DNA from: JAFGVL01 sp963663245
GTDB lineage: Bacteria; Bacteroidota; Bacteroidia; Bacteroidales; Paludibacteraceae
DNA: 64,000 nt
NCBI GenBank assembly: GCA_963663245.1
Contig: OY760143.1
Coordinates: 744,001 to 808,000 of the forward strand
Direction: 5' to 3'
A model generated the notes under the pieces. It saw only the letters and a list, made by a program, of their open reading frames with translations. It made no database searches and was not told the DNA's origin. Below, piece by piece: positions 45,229 to 54,113 of this stretch. The translations under genes were made by a program, and so were the position numbers. Numbering within the stretch: position 1 is the stretch's first letter; each line of letters opens with the position of its first letter.

Positions 45229-46551
45229 ATGGGAGCTAAGAAAAACTTTGTGCTAGATACCAATGTAATCCTACACGACCACAAATGTATTTACAATTTT
45301 GAAGAAAATGACATTTATATTCCAATAGTTGTGCTGGAAGAGTTAGATAAGTTTAAGAAAGGAAATAATCAGATAAACTTTAATGCTAGAGAATTTGCAA
45401 GAGAAATAGACTTGATTGCCGATAATGATTTGTTTACAAAAGGTGCTGCTTTAGGTACTTCAAGAGGGAAATTATTTATTGTAACTGGTGAAGATTATCC
45501 ACCAGAGATTGCAAAATCCTTCTCAGAGAAAATCCCGGATCACAGGATCCTAGCTACAGCATTTTCTTTGAAGAATAAGTCGAAAGCAAAAACTATATTA
45601 GTTACTAAGGATATTAACCTTAGAATGAAAGCTAAATCCTTAGGAGTTCTTACTGAAGATTATATTTCAGATAAGGTGACAAATATGGACTTGTTTGATA
45701 AGGAGTTTAATACTTTTGATGCCATTGAAACAGAAAAGATAGACCGACTTTACTCTAGTCATGAGGGTATTGATTTAGATGAATTTGATTTTAAATCAGA
45801 TGTTGAGCCAAATGAGTGTTTTGTTCTTAAAAGTAGTCGTTCTAGTGTGATGTGTCGCTATAATCCATTTGAAGGAAAAGTAAAGAGGCTTGAAAAGGAA
45901 AGAGTTTTTGGAATAGAGCCTCGTAATGCAGAGCAAGCTTTTGCAATGAATGTATTATTAGATGATGATGTTAAATTAGTTGCATTAACAGGAAGATCAG
46001 GCACCGGCAAAACATTATTAGCATTAGCAACAGCTTTACATAAGAATGAGTCCTATAAACAAGTGCTGTTATCAAGACCAATTGTTGCTTTAGGAAATAA
46101 AGATTTAGGATTCTTACCTGGTGATGCTCAAGAAAAAGTGTCTCCATATATGCAGCCCTTATTCGATAATCTAAATGTAATTAAACATAATTTGTCCTAT
46201 CAGGGAAAAGAGGTAAGAGTAATCGAAGAGATGCAAAAAAATAACCAGTTGGTTATTGAAGCTCTTGCATATATTCGAGGTCGAAGTTTAAGTGAAACAT
46301 TTTTTATTATAGATGAAGCCCAAAATTTAACTCCTCATGAAATGAAAACTATCATCACTAGAGCAGGAGAAAAAACAAAGATTATTTTCACAGGAGATAT
46401 ACAGCAAATAGATTCTCCTTATTTAGATCATCAATCGAATGGATTAGTATATATGATTGATAGAATGAAAGGGCAAGATATATTTGCTCATATTAATTTA
46501 GTTAAAGGAGAGAGAAGTTTCTTGTCAGAATTGGCAAGTAATCTTCTATAA
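45229..46551 (+). CDS. PhoH2-type PIN-domain ATPase
   Basis: This 440-residue protein joins an N-terminal PIN RNase domain (FVLDTNVILHD at 7-17, VVLEELDKFKKG, and later acidic residues in TAFSLK...LVTKDINLRMKA) to a C-terminal PhoH helicase-like ATPase (GRSGTGKTLLALATAL near 256-271; FFIIDEAQNLTP near 360-371). PhoH2 proteins are reported as sequence-selective RNases/helicases and in some bacteria pair with an antitoxin; no antitoxin-like gene precedes this one. It is followed after 47 bases by a glycosyltransferase gene. Confidence 0.93.
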   Translation: MGAKKNFVLDTNVILHDHKCIYNFEENDIYIPIVVLEELDKFKKGNNQINFNAREFAREIDLIADNDLFTKGAALGTSRGKLFIVTGEDYPPEIAKSFSEKIPDHRILATAFSLKNKSKAKTILVTKDINLRMKAKSLGVLTEDYISDKVTNMDLFDKEFNTFDAIETEKIDRLYSSHEGIDLDEFDFKSDVEPNECFVLKSSRSSVMCRYNPFEGKVKRLEKERVFGIEPRNAEQAFAMNVLLDDDVKLVALTGRSGTGKTLLALATALHKNESYKQVLLSRPIVALGNKDLGFLPGDAQEKVSPYMQPLFDNLNVIKHNLSYQGKEVRVIEEMQKNNQLVIEALAYIRGRSLSETFFIIDEAQNLTPHEMKTIITRAGEKTKIIFTGDIQQIDSPYLDHQSNGLVYMIDRMKGQDIFAHINLVKGERSFLSELASNLL

Positions 46552-46598
46552 GATTTGATTTAAGATAGTGTACCAATTAATAATTAAAAATTTAGCCT

Positions 46599-47909
46599 AT
46601 GTTTAATAATGAAAGTAAAAAGTACTTAGATGATCATAAGCCACTTGATGCATTTGATCCAATGTTATACAAAGATATTATTGGCTTACCAAAAGTTGAA
46701 ATATTAAAGAATACGGCAAAGTTATTAGAAAATAAAAATTGGAGCCATGTAAACTCTACATTTGACGGAGGTGGTGTTGCTGAAATGTTGAATAGTGTTA
46801 TCCCTATTGCTAGAGGATTAGGTATAGATGCAAAATGGTATTGCTTAGAAGGGAACGATGATTTTTATTCTATTACAAAGCGCTTTCATAATATTATACA
46901 GGGAGTAGATCAAGAATTTTGCTTGAAAGATTTATTTGAAACCTATATAAATACAAATAAGGATAATTTTAGCGAAGGGGCTTTAGAAGCTGATTTTACT
47001 GTAGTACATGATCCACAACCATGTGCTTCAATCGTTCATGGTGAATATAAAAGTAAGTTAGTATGGCGTTGTCATATTGACACGTCTGAGGCAAATGAGA
47101 TGATATGGAATTTTCTGTTGCCTTATATAAATAATTATGATGGAGCAATTTTTTCAATGCCTGAATTTGTAAAAAAAGGCATTAGAAAGCCTGTTTATCA
47201 AATTGTTCCAGCAATAGACCCCTTAAGCACAAAGAATAGACAGCGCACAAAAGAAGAGTCGCTAGAAACCTTAACAGAGCTTTTTAAAGAACATAATATT
47301 GATCCAGAACGCCCAATCGTATTAGCTGTTTCTCGATATGATATTCATAAAAATCAGAAAACTATTATCGAAGCATTTAAAGATTTAAAAGAAGATGCTG
47401 ATATAAAAAAGCTAAATCCACAATTGATTATGGTGGGTAATTCGGCTACTGATGATCCTGAAGGAATGGAGATGTATCAAAATATATTGGATGTTATTGA
47501 TGGAGACCCTGATATCTACCCATTATTAAATATCCCTAATAATGACGAGAATATTGGGGCTTTAGTAAGACTAGCTAATTGTTTTATTCATGTGTCAACA
47601 AAAGAAGGTTTTGGTTTAGTAGTAACTGAGGCTTTATGGCAAGGTACTCCTGTAATTGGCAGTAATGTTGGAGGTATTAAATTACAAGTGTTAGATGGAC
47701 AAACAGGATTTTTAGTAGAGCCTTTTGATAAAGCAAGAATTGTGAAAAGTGCAAAACGACTCTTAACTAATCAAGAAGAAAGAGATTCTTTAGGCACTGC
47801 TGCAATTGAGCACGTTAGAGCTAATTTCTTAATTACATCTTTAATAGAAAATTATATGTTGTTAATGAGATTTCAGCTAGGGCTTGATTATCCTAAGTTT
47901 AGGATATAA
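46599..47909 (+). CDS. treT: TreT-like trehalose synthase (GT4 glycosyltransferase)
   Basis: This 436-residue GT4 enzyme looks like trehalose glycosyltransferring synthase, which makes trehalose from NDP-glucose and glucose. Matching parts are FDGGGVAEMLNSVIPIARGLG (about 54-74), WYCLEGNDDFYSITKRFHN, VVHDPQPC, WRCHIDTS, the C-domain VSRYDIHKNQKTIIEAFK and EGFGLVVTEALWQG, which holds the retaining E-x7-E motif. TreT is best known from hyperthermophiles, but homologues occur in mesophiles. A trehalose role would fit osmotic or desiccation tolerance. Other GT4 activities cannot be excluded. Confidence 0.75.
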   Translation: MFNNESKKYLDDHKPLDAFDPMLYKDIIGLPKVEILKNTAKLLENKNWSHVNSTFDGGGVAEMLNSVIPIARGLGIDAKWYCLEGNDDFYSITKRFHNIIQGVDQEFCLKDLFETYINTNKDNFSEGALEADFTVVHDPQPCASIVHGEYKSKLVWRCHIDTSEANEMIWNFLLPYINNYDGAIFSMPEFVKKGIRKPVYQIVPAIDPLSTKNRQRTKEESLETLTELFKEHNIDPERPIVLAVSRYDIHKNQKTIIEAFKDLKEDADIKKLNPQLIMVGNSATDDPEGMEMYQNILDVIDGDPDIYPLLNIPNNDENIGALVRLANCFIHVSTKEGFGLVVTEALWQGTPVIGSNVGGIKLQVLDGQTGFLVEPFDKARIVKSAKRLLTNQEERDSLGTAAIEHVRANFLITSLIENYMLLMRFQLGLDYPKFRI

Positions 47910-47924
47910 TAATTGATAATATTC

Positions 47925-47955
47925 AAAGAGGGTGGCAAAATGCTACCCTCTTTTT
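47925..47955. terminator. Bidirectional terminator after treT
   Basis: AAAGAGGGTGGCA pairs with TGCTACCCTCTTT (one G-T pair) around a short loop and is followed by a T-run, between convergent genes. Confidence 0.85.
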
Positions 47956-47976
47956 CATTAGTAATAGTTGGATATA

Positions 47977-49854
47977 TTATTCCACCATTTGATTTACAGA
48001 CTCTACTAATCTAATAAATTCACGGCGGTACCCTCTTTTGTCAACACCAATACCTTTGTTGGCTAATGCTAATACATCATCATATTTAGCATTTCCTTTA
48101 AAATCAGAGTCTTTTAATAGTTGTGAAAACATAGCTACGGATGCTATAAAATTAAAATTGTCAGTTGCTCTATTATTAATATTTGCACTTACTGCAACTT
48201 CCACTTTCTTACTTTTATTGCTTCCGATAGGTTTGTAACGAAGTTTTATAAACATCATCTCTTCCTTAGGGTTTCCTTCTATTTTTTTATCGGAAACTTG
48301 TTCGTTTTGGTATCGTAAGTCATCAATGCCTCCATATCTATTCTCTGTGCCAGCAGGGATTATCTCATACAAAGCTGTAACGGTATGTCCTGCCCCTAAT
48401 TCACCTGCATCTTTTGTGTCGTCATTAAAATCTTCCTTATTCAGCAATCGACTCTCATATCCGACTAGTCTATACGAACTGACAATACTTGGGTTAAATT
48501 CTACTTGTAGTTTTACATCTATAGCAACAGCATACATGGTTGAACCAAATTCATTGACTAATACTTTATTTGCCTCTTGAATATTGTCTATGTATGCGTG
48601 GTTTCCATTTCCTTTTTGTGATAGTGTTTGTAGTTTATTGTCTTTGTAATTACCCATTCCAAAACCTAAAACAGTTAATAATATGCCCGATTTTCTTTTG
48701 TCTTCAATTAATTCTTCAAGCCCTTTCTCAGATGAAATACCTACATTAAAGTCACCATCAGTACAAAGTATTATCCTGTTATTTCCTTCTTTTTTAAAAT
48801 TCTTTTGTGCAATCTTATAAGCTAATTGTATTCCAGCTCCACCAGCTGTTGAACCACCTGCTTGTAGCTTTTCCATAGCTTCTAATATTTTTTGTTTGTT
48901 ATCACCAGGAGTAGACTCAAGTACTACACCTGCGGCTCCAGCATATACAACAATTGCGACTCTATCTTCTGGTCTTAGATTATTGCTAAGTAGTTTTAAT
49001 GATGACTTTACTAGAGGTAGTTTGTTGGCATTACTCATAGAACCAGATACGTCGAGCAAAAAGACAAAATTAGAAGCGGGTAGTTTGTCTGTTGAAATTT
49101 CTTTAGCTTTTATACCTATACGAGCTAATAAGTGTTTTTTGTTCCATGGGCAAGTATGTACTTCTGTATTTATTTTAATAGGATCTTTACCTTTTGGTTG
49201 TTTGTAGTCGTATGAGAAATAGTTCAACATTTCCTCAATGCGAATGCTATTTTTACTTGGAAGATGACCATTGTTTATTGTCCGACGAGCATTACTGTAA
49301 GAAGCCGCATCAACATCTAAAGAGAAGGTGGATAGAGGGTCGTTTTTCGGATCTTTAAACCTATTTTCGTCATATGAAGAATATTCTTCTGTGTTTATGT
49401 TAGGTATAATTGTTTTAGGAGTGTAGTGTATTGCACTTTTTTTATCATAAGTAGCAAAATTTTGTTCTGTGCAAAATGCCATCTCCATTGTTGCAGGAGT
49501 AGAATATCTTCCTATTTGATTTTTTGATTTTTCTAGATTCTCTTTTTTTGTTTTTCTTTTTAAAAGAATATTGAGCTTATTAGATTTCACTTTTTGAGTC
49601 TTTGATTCATAAGTCTTATGACGAAAGACTAAATAGCTGCCCTTCTCAATTTGAACTTTATAATAGCCAGAGCTGTTTGTTTTTGTGCCAATTGAAGATC
49701 CTTTTAAGGATACTGAAACTCCTGAAATTGGCATGTTGTTTCCCATATCACTTACTTGACCTGTTACAGTGATTTTGTTGTTTGCTGCACCTACATTAGT
49801 AAATGTGATTATAAGCAATGTGCTTATTGCTGCTGTTAAGATTCTTCTTTTCAT
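47977..49854 (-). CDS. Exported von Willebrand factor A (YfbK-like) protein
   Basis: This 625-residue protein has a signal peptide (about 1-23, ending NVGAA). A carboxypeptidase-regulatory-like beta domain follows (about 28-95, VTGQVSDMGNNMPISGVSVSLKG). Next come a YfbK-type N domain (DPLSTFSLDVDAASYSNARR, about 173-192) and a VWA domain with the MIDAS FLLDVSGSMSNANK (about 265-278), then a DUF3520-like C-terminus. Such proteins are common in Bacteroidota and sit at the cell envelope; the ligand is unknown. It is divergent from an ECF sigma factor gene (141-base gap), a frequent pairing that suggests regulation by that sigma factor. Confidence 0.9.
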   Translation of the reverse strand: MKRRILTAAISTLLIITFTNVGAANNKITVTGQVSDMGNNMPISGVSVSLKGSSIGTKTNSSGYYKVQIEKGSYLVFRHKTYESKTQKVKSNKLNILLKRKTKKENLEKSKNQIGRYSTPATMEMAFCTEQNFATYDKKSAIHYTPKTIIPNINTEEYSSYDENRFKDPKNDPLSTFSLDVDAASYSNARRTINNGHLPSKNSIRIEEMLNYFSYDYKQPKGKDPIKINTEVHTCPWNKKHLLARIGIKAKEISTDKLPASNFVFLLDVSGSMSNANKLPLVKSSLKLLSNNLRPEDRVAIVVYAGAAGVVLESTPGDNKQKILEAMEKLQAGGSTAGGAGIQLAYKIAQKNFKKEGNNRIILCTDGDFNVGISSEKGLEELIEDKRKSGILLTVLGFGMGNYKDNKLQTLSQKGNGNHAYIDNIQEANKVLVNEFGSTMYAVAIDVKLQVEFNPSIVSSYRLVGYESRLLNKEDFNDDTKDAGELGAGHTVTALYEIIPAGTENRYGGIDDLRYQNEQVSDKKIEGNPKEEMMFIKLRYKPIGSNKSKKVEVAVSANINNRATDNFNFIASVAMFSQLLKDSDFKGNAKYDDVLALANKGIGVDKRGYRREFIRLVESVNQMVE

Positions 49855-49943
49855 AATGATTAATTTTGTTAAACGATTTAATGTATAGATGCCTTAATTA
49901 TAGATATTCCATAAAAAACAGTTTAAAAACATGATATATTTTT

Positions 49944-49973
49944 TTTGTCCATTCAAAAAAAATGTTTTCTTTG
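49944..49973 (+). promoter_or_regulatory. Candidate promoter of the ECF sigma gene
   Basis: TTTG at 49944-49947 and TTTCTTTG at 49966-49973 are separated by 18 bases. One base departs from TAnnTTTG and the spacer is one short, so this is a near match. Confidence 0.45.
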
Positions 49974-49995
49974 CACTTGATAGAAGTATAAAAGC

Positions 49996-50568
49996 ATGAT
50001 TTTCAAGTTAAAAAACAACACTATTCATACTGACGAAGAATTATTAGAATTGTATGTCGCAAATTCTGATCAGGAATCGTTAGGGCAATTATATGCACGT
50101 TATATACCTTTAGTATATGGTTTGTGTTTAAAATATTTGCACCGTCAGCAAGAGGCTGAAGATGCTGTTATGCAGATTTACGAAGATTTAATTGAAAAAT
50201 GCTTGAATCATGACATTACGAACTTTAAGAGTTGGTTATATAGTGTTTCGAAAAACTACTGCTTGCAAATTATTCGAAAATCTAAGCCAAAATATTTTGA
50301 AGAAATAAATGATCAAGTTGTGGAATCAGAGCCTTTTATGCATCTAATAGATGAATCAAATGACAAAGAGAAAGAACAAGCTCTTACTATGTGTTTGGCA
50401 GGTTTGCCTAAAGCACAATTAAGATGTATTAAAAGTTTCTTCTTTGAAAATTCTTCATATGCAGATATTGTATTGATGACAGGGTATACCTTAAATAAGG
50501 TGAAGAGTTATATTCAAAATGGTAAACGCAATCTAAAAACCTGTATGGTAAAAGCATTGAAAGTATAA
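49996..50568 (+). CDS. ECF-type RNA polymerase sigma factor
   Basis: This 190-residue sigma-70-family protein has only regions 2 and 4. Region 2 includes LYARYIPLVYGLCLKYLHRQQEAEDAVMQIYEDL (about 35-68) and FKSWLYSVSKNYCLQIIRK. Region 4 includes LPKAQLRCIKSFFFENSSYADIVLMTGYTLNKVKSYIQNGKRNLK (about 138-183), the HTH that binds the -35 element. The stop is one base before a gene for a membrane protein, which may be its anti-sigma or transducer. The target regulon is unknown; the divergent VWA gene is a candidate. Confidence 0.92.
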   Translation: MIFKLKNNTIHTDEELLELYVANSDQESLGQLYARYIPLVYGLCLKYLHRQQEAEDAVMQIYEDLIEKCLNHDITNFKSWLYSVSKNYCLQIIRKSKPKYFEEINDQVVESEPFMHLIDESNDKEKEQALTMCLAGLPKAQLRCIKSFFFENSSYADIVLMTGYTLNKVKSYIQNGKRNLKTCMVKALKV

Positions 50569-50569
50569 T

Positions 50570-51481
50570 ATGGGACTTATTGACTACATAAAAGGAAAAC
50601 GCTATGGCAAGGAAGCCAATAAACTAGAGCGTGAATCTATGGAAGACCCTTTCTTGCAAGAGGCCTTGGATGGATATGATGTGGTTATTAGTAATCATAT
50701 TGATTCGATTGAGCGCCTTGAAGATCAAATAACACAGCAGTCGAAAGTAAGAAAACAGAACAAACTCACTTTTTATTGGTCAGTTGCTGCAGGAGTAGTC
50801 TTAGTATTAGGTGTTGGTAGTGCTATTATTTTTAGTTCGTCCGATGATGAATTAATTGCAGATAATAATGTTGAGCAGCTTGAAGAAAGTGATGCTGTAA
50901 TGGATGAGTTTAATGAGAATATTATGTATGATTCTGTACCTATAGTGGATAATAGAATTGTAATTGTAGAAGATAAACCTATCGTTGACAAAGAAATAAA
51001 GAAAGAAGAAATAGCTGACGTTAAGGCTAAAGATGAACTTGTAAAAAATGATGTCGCAAGTTCCGAGGATAAGATTATGGCTTCAGGAACAGATGTTTCT
51101 GATGTAAATAGTAAAGAAGTTTCAATGGCTAAAGTTTCTAATAAAAGACTTGAGGAAGTTGCAAATGCAGGTAAATCATTGTCGATGGAAGCAGCAGCTA
51201 ATAGTTTAACTCCAGAAGTAGAGGTGGAGAAGAAAAAAGAGTCTGTAAAGGAATTTGAAAAAGGAGAGTTTAAAAGTTATTTCTTTAGTAAAGTTAAGAA
51301 GACAGGAGAAAATTCTGTCGAAGTTGAGTTTGTGTTGAATGATGGACAACGACCAAGTTCCGTAAAAATTAAAGATGCTAGTTCTGATGTAGCTAAAAAA
51401 GAAGCATTAAGAATTATTAATAGCTCTCCTCAATGGACCGAGAAGTCCGGTAAAAAAATCAAACTAAAATTGAAGTGGTAA
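50570..51481 (+). CDS. Membrane protein cotranscribed with the ECF sigma factor, TonB-like C-terminus
   Basis: This 303-residue protein has a cytoplasmic N-terminus (about 1-65) carrying DPFLQEALDGYD, a motif common in Bacteroidota anti-sigma-like proteins. A single membrane helix follows (about 66-88, FYWSVAAGVVLVLGVGSAIIF). The periplasmic part is a Glu/Lys/Val-rich linker (about 90-220) and a C-terminal domain that looks TonB/energy-transducer-like (VEVEFVLNDGQRPSSVKIKD, then ALRIINSSPQWT). This is consistent with a signal-transducing partner that would hold or release the sigma factor. The zinc-type anti-sigma motif is absent. The function is inferred from topology and coupling. Confidence 0.75.
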   Translation: MGLIDYIKGKRYGKEANKLERESMEDPFLQEALDGYDVVISNHIDSIERLEDQITQQSKVRKQNKLTFYWSVAAGVVLVLGVGSAIIFSSSDDELIADNNVEQLEESDAVMDEFNENIMYDSVPIVDNRIVIVEDKPIVDKEIKKEEIADVKAKDELVKNDVASSEDKIMASGTDVSDVNSKEVSMAKVSNKRLEEVANAGKSLSMEAAANSLTPEVEVEKKKESVKEFEKGEFKSYFFSKVKKTGENSVEVEFVLNDGQRPSSVKIKDASSDVAKKEALRIINSSPQWTEKSGKKIKLKLKW

Positions 51482-51484
51482 TTT

Positions 51485-52063
51485 CTATTTGTGCTTGGCG
51501 ATTATGATACAAACATATGTAGGTCTTGCTGGGTTGTTTGTTTTAACAAATCCTATCCCAATATCCACACAATCTTCCCAAAAATCTGTCATTCCTAATA
51601 GGTGTTGACGGTGAAGAGGAGGGTTGATCCCCTTGTCAATAATTAAATCATTAATTACATCAACACCATTTTCTGACCCCATAGCAATGGATTCAAAAAA
51701 ATTGTCTTTTTTCTTTTTTAAATAATATTTAGGAAGAGAGTAGCCTGCTTTATGAATAAGGATGTTGATGCCTTGTCCTTTTTTGTTCGTATGACTAAAA
51801 TATTCTTTTAAAGCCATATCATTAGCTTTTTCTTCAGCCACTCTTGCTAGAGTGTCATTCCAAATAAGAGCTGGTTGTGGTTTAACTTTCCTTAAATTAA
51901 TGCCTAATTGCTTTCCATAAACTTTTGGATTTCCTCTTACTTTATTAAGATATTCAAATGCATTCTTAGCTTCGTTTTTTTCTGTAATGTTTTTACTCTT
52001 TCCAGAGAGAAACAAAAAAAACATGCTGCCAATTAATAATGATATCTTTAAAAGCTTAAGCAT
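51485..52063 (-). CDS. Exported CAP-domain (SCP/PR1) protein
   Basis: This 192-residue protein has an N-terminal signal (about 1-22). The CAP/SCP fold shows AFEYLNKVRGNPKVYG (about 36-51), LIWNDTLARVAEEKANDMA (about 66-84), EYFSHTNKKG (about 87-96) and PLHRQHLLGMTDFWEDCVDIGIGF, with the cavity His residues SHT and LHRQH. Bacterial CAP proteins are secreted, with poorly known ligands. The stop is 3 bases from that of the convergent sigma-partner gene, so the transcripts may overlap. lptB lies 9 bases downstream on the same strand. Confidence 0.88.
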   Translation of the reverse strand: MLKLLKISLLIGSMFFLFLSGKSKNITEKNEAKNAFEYLNKVRGNPKVYGKQLGINLRKVKPQPALIWNDTLARVAEEKANDMALKEYFSHTNKKGQGINILIHKAGYSLPKYYLKKKKDNFFESIAMGSENGVDVINDLIIDKGINPPLHRQHLLGMTDFWEDCVDIGIGFVKTNNPARPTYVCIIIAKHK

Positions 52064-52072
52064 TGTCGTGTT

Positions 52073-52828
52073 TTATTCTTCTAGTCTTGTTTTCTTTTTC
52101 AGTTCAAAATCTCTACCAAGATATTTTTCTCGCACTACAGGGTTCTCAGATAGTTCTTCTGCAGTTCCTTGAAATAAGATTTTTCCTTCGAATAATAAAT
52201 AGGCCCTGTCTGTAATTGAAAGCGTTTCATCTACATTATGGTCTGTGATAAGAATCCCAATATTTTGATCTTTCAATTTCCATACAATATCCTGAATGTC
52301 TTGAACTGCGATTGGGTCTACGCCAGCAAAAGGCTCATCTAACATAATAAATTTTGGTTCTATTGCTAAACAACGTGCAATTTCTGTACGGCGACGTTCA
52401 CCTCCAGATAATTGATCTCCAAAATTTTTGCGAACAGTTTCTAAATTGAATTCTCTTATCAGTGATTCTAGTTTCTCTGCTTGGTATTCCTTGCTAAATT
52501 TTGTCATTTCTAAAACAGTACGAATATTGTCTTCAACAGTAAGTTTTCTAAATACTGATGCCTCCTGTGCCAAATAACCAATACCGCTTTGAGCCCTTTT
52601 ATAAACGGGATATTCTGTTATCTCCTTATCGTTTAAGAAGATTTTTCCTTCGTTAGGAATGACTAAGCCAACCGTCATGTAAAAAGTGGTTGTTTTTCCT
52701 GCTCCATTAGGACCAAGCAAACCAACAATCTCTCCTTGTTTTACGTTAATAGAAACTTGGTTAGCAACTGTACGTTTGCCATATCTTTTCACTAAATTCT
52801 CTGTGCGTAGCACTAATGATTCGCTCAT
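52073..52828 (-). CDS. lptB: LPS export ABC transporter ATPase
   Basis: LptB powers extraction of lipopolysaccharide from the inner membrane by LptFG. The 251-residue ATPase has Walker A GPNGAGKTT (39-47), the Q-loop in YLAQEASVFRKLTVEDNI (about 86-103), the signature LSGGERRRTEIAR (about 139-151) and Walker B FIMLDEPFAGVDP (about 159-171), with the switch His in ITDHNV. The ERRR form of the signature and the FAGVDP D-loop are typical of LptB. It lies between mnmA (14-base gap) and the CAP gene. Confidence 0.95.
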   Translation of the reverse strand: MSESLVLRTENLVKRYGKRTVANQVSINVKQGEIVGLLGPNGAGKTTTFYMTVGLVIPNEGKIFLNDKEITEYPVYKRAQSGIGYLAQEASVFRKLTVEDNIRTVLEMTKFSKEYQAEKLESLIREFNLETVRKNFGDQLSGGERRRTEIARCLAIEPKFIMLDEPFAGVDPIAVQDIQDIVWKLKDQNIGILITDHNVDETLSITDRAYLLFEGKILFQGTAEELSENPVVREKYLGRDFELKKKTRLEE

Positions 52829-52842
52829 AATTTTAATTTCAA

Positions 52843-53922
52843 TTATTCAATTATTTCTCCACTAGCAATGCAAATTTTCGCATCCATATCATATACAACA
52901 CCAAATTGTCCAGCTGCAATTCCTTGTATTTTCTCAGTAGATTGTATGCGGTAAATATCGCCAATTTTTTCCAAAGTACCACGTGTAAAATCAGGAGTGT
53001 GGCGGATTTTAAAAAGACAGTCTGTGGTTTCGTTATTTTCTACAGAAGCAAGTGTGTATGGGTTGTCTGCAATATAGTTGAACCCAGTTAAGTTGACGAC
53101 ATTGCCATATTGTGTGGCCGGGTCGTAACCTTGTGAGGCATATATGATGTTATTTTCGATGTCTTTCTTTACAACAAACCAAGGACCTCCACTTAGTCCT
53201 AAGCCTTTTCGTTGTCCAATGGTGTGAAACCAAAATCCTTTATGTTCTCCTAAAATTTTACCCGTTTCTAAACATATAATTTTCCCTTTTTTCTCTCCTA
53301 AATAACGCTTAATAAAATCGTTGTAATTTACTTTTCCTAAAAAGCAGATGCCTTGACTATCTTTTCTAGTTGCAGAAGGGAGTCGGTTTTCGAGAGCTAT
53401 CTTTCTAACATCTGTTTTGGGTAGAGAGCCTAAGGGAAACATAGCTCTGCTTACTTGAATGTTGTTCATTTGTCCTAAAAAATAGGTTTGGTCTTTTACT
53501 TTGTCAACTGCTGTAGAAAGAAATGTTTTGCCTTTAATTTCAGTTGTAGAAGCATAATGTCCTGTGGCAATTTTATCAAATTCGTGCCCCCAATGTTGGT
53601 CAAAGAAACCAAACTTAATCATTTTATTACACATGATGTCTGGGTTAGGAGTAAGGCCTTTTTTTACATTTTCAATGGTATATGCTACAACATTATCCCA
53701 ATACTCTTTGTGAAGCGATACCATTTCAACTTTTAGCCCGTAATGTTTCCCTAGCCATTTTACAATAGTCATATCATCTTCTGCTGGACAGTCGATATAC
53801 CCATGCTCGTCTTCCATGCCAATTTTGATGTAGAATATAGTGGGGTTATACCCTTGTTCTTTTAACAAGTGTATGGCAACTGAGCTGTCAACTCCTCCAG
53901 ATACTAAGGCGGCAATATTCAT
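52843..53922 (-). CDS. mnmA: tRNA-specific 2-thiouridylase
   Basis: MnmA thiolates the wobble uridine of tRNA-Lys, tRNA-Glu and tRNA-Gln. The 359-residue protein has the PP-loop SGGVDSSVA (8-16), the catalytic cysteines Cys98 (PDIMCNK) and Cys193 (QGICFLG), and the C-terminal beta-barrel domains (IGQRKGLGLSGGPWFVV). It is divergent from the antiporter gene, with a 191-base gap, and sits upstream of lptB. The tRNA-Lys wobble base modified by MnmA-type enzymes lies in the loop cleaved by PrrC-type nucleases such as the one at 3-4 kb, which is a point of possible interplay. Confidence 0.95.
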   Translation of the reverse strand: MNIAALVSGGVDSSVAIHLLKEQGYNPTIFYIKIGMEDEHGYIDCPAEDDMTIVKWLGKHYGLKVEMVSLHKEYWDNVVAYTIENVKKGLTPNPDIMCNKMIKFGFFDQHWGHEFDKIATGHYASTTEIKGKTFLSTAVDKVKDQTYFLGQMNNIQVSRAMFPLGSLPKTDVRKIALENRLPSATRKDSQGICFLGKVNYNDFIKRYLGEKKGKIICLETGKILGEHKGFWFHTIGQRKGLGLSGGPWFVVKKDIENNIIYASQGYDPATQYGNVVNLTGFNYIADNPYTLASVENNETTDCLFKIRHTPDFTRGTLEKIGDIYRIQSTEKIQGIAAGQFGVVYDMDAKICIASGEIIE

Positions 53923-54074
53923 TAATTATAATCTCTTTGCAAGTGAAATCTATATGGTTTTTATTTCTAGAGCAACAAAGATACAAAAACTGTTGCTTCT
54001 AATGGCGAATCAAATCTTACTATTTTCTTTGTAATTATTATTGAAAATAAATACCATCCAATTGAAATCTATTG

Positions 54075-54082
54075 TATCTTTG
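54075..54082 (+). promoter_or_regulatory. Candidate -7 box for the antiporter gene
   Basis: TATCTTTG matches TAnnTTTG, 31 bases upstream of the ATG. The -33 element is not clear. On the opposite strand TATCTTTG at 53976-53983 is the matching box for mnmA. Confidence 0.45.
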
Positions 54083-54113
54083 ATACCAGTTTAAAAAGTA
54101 AATATATTGCCTT

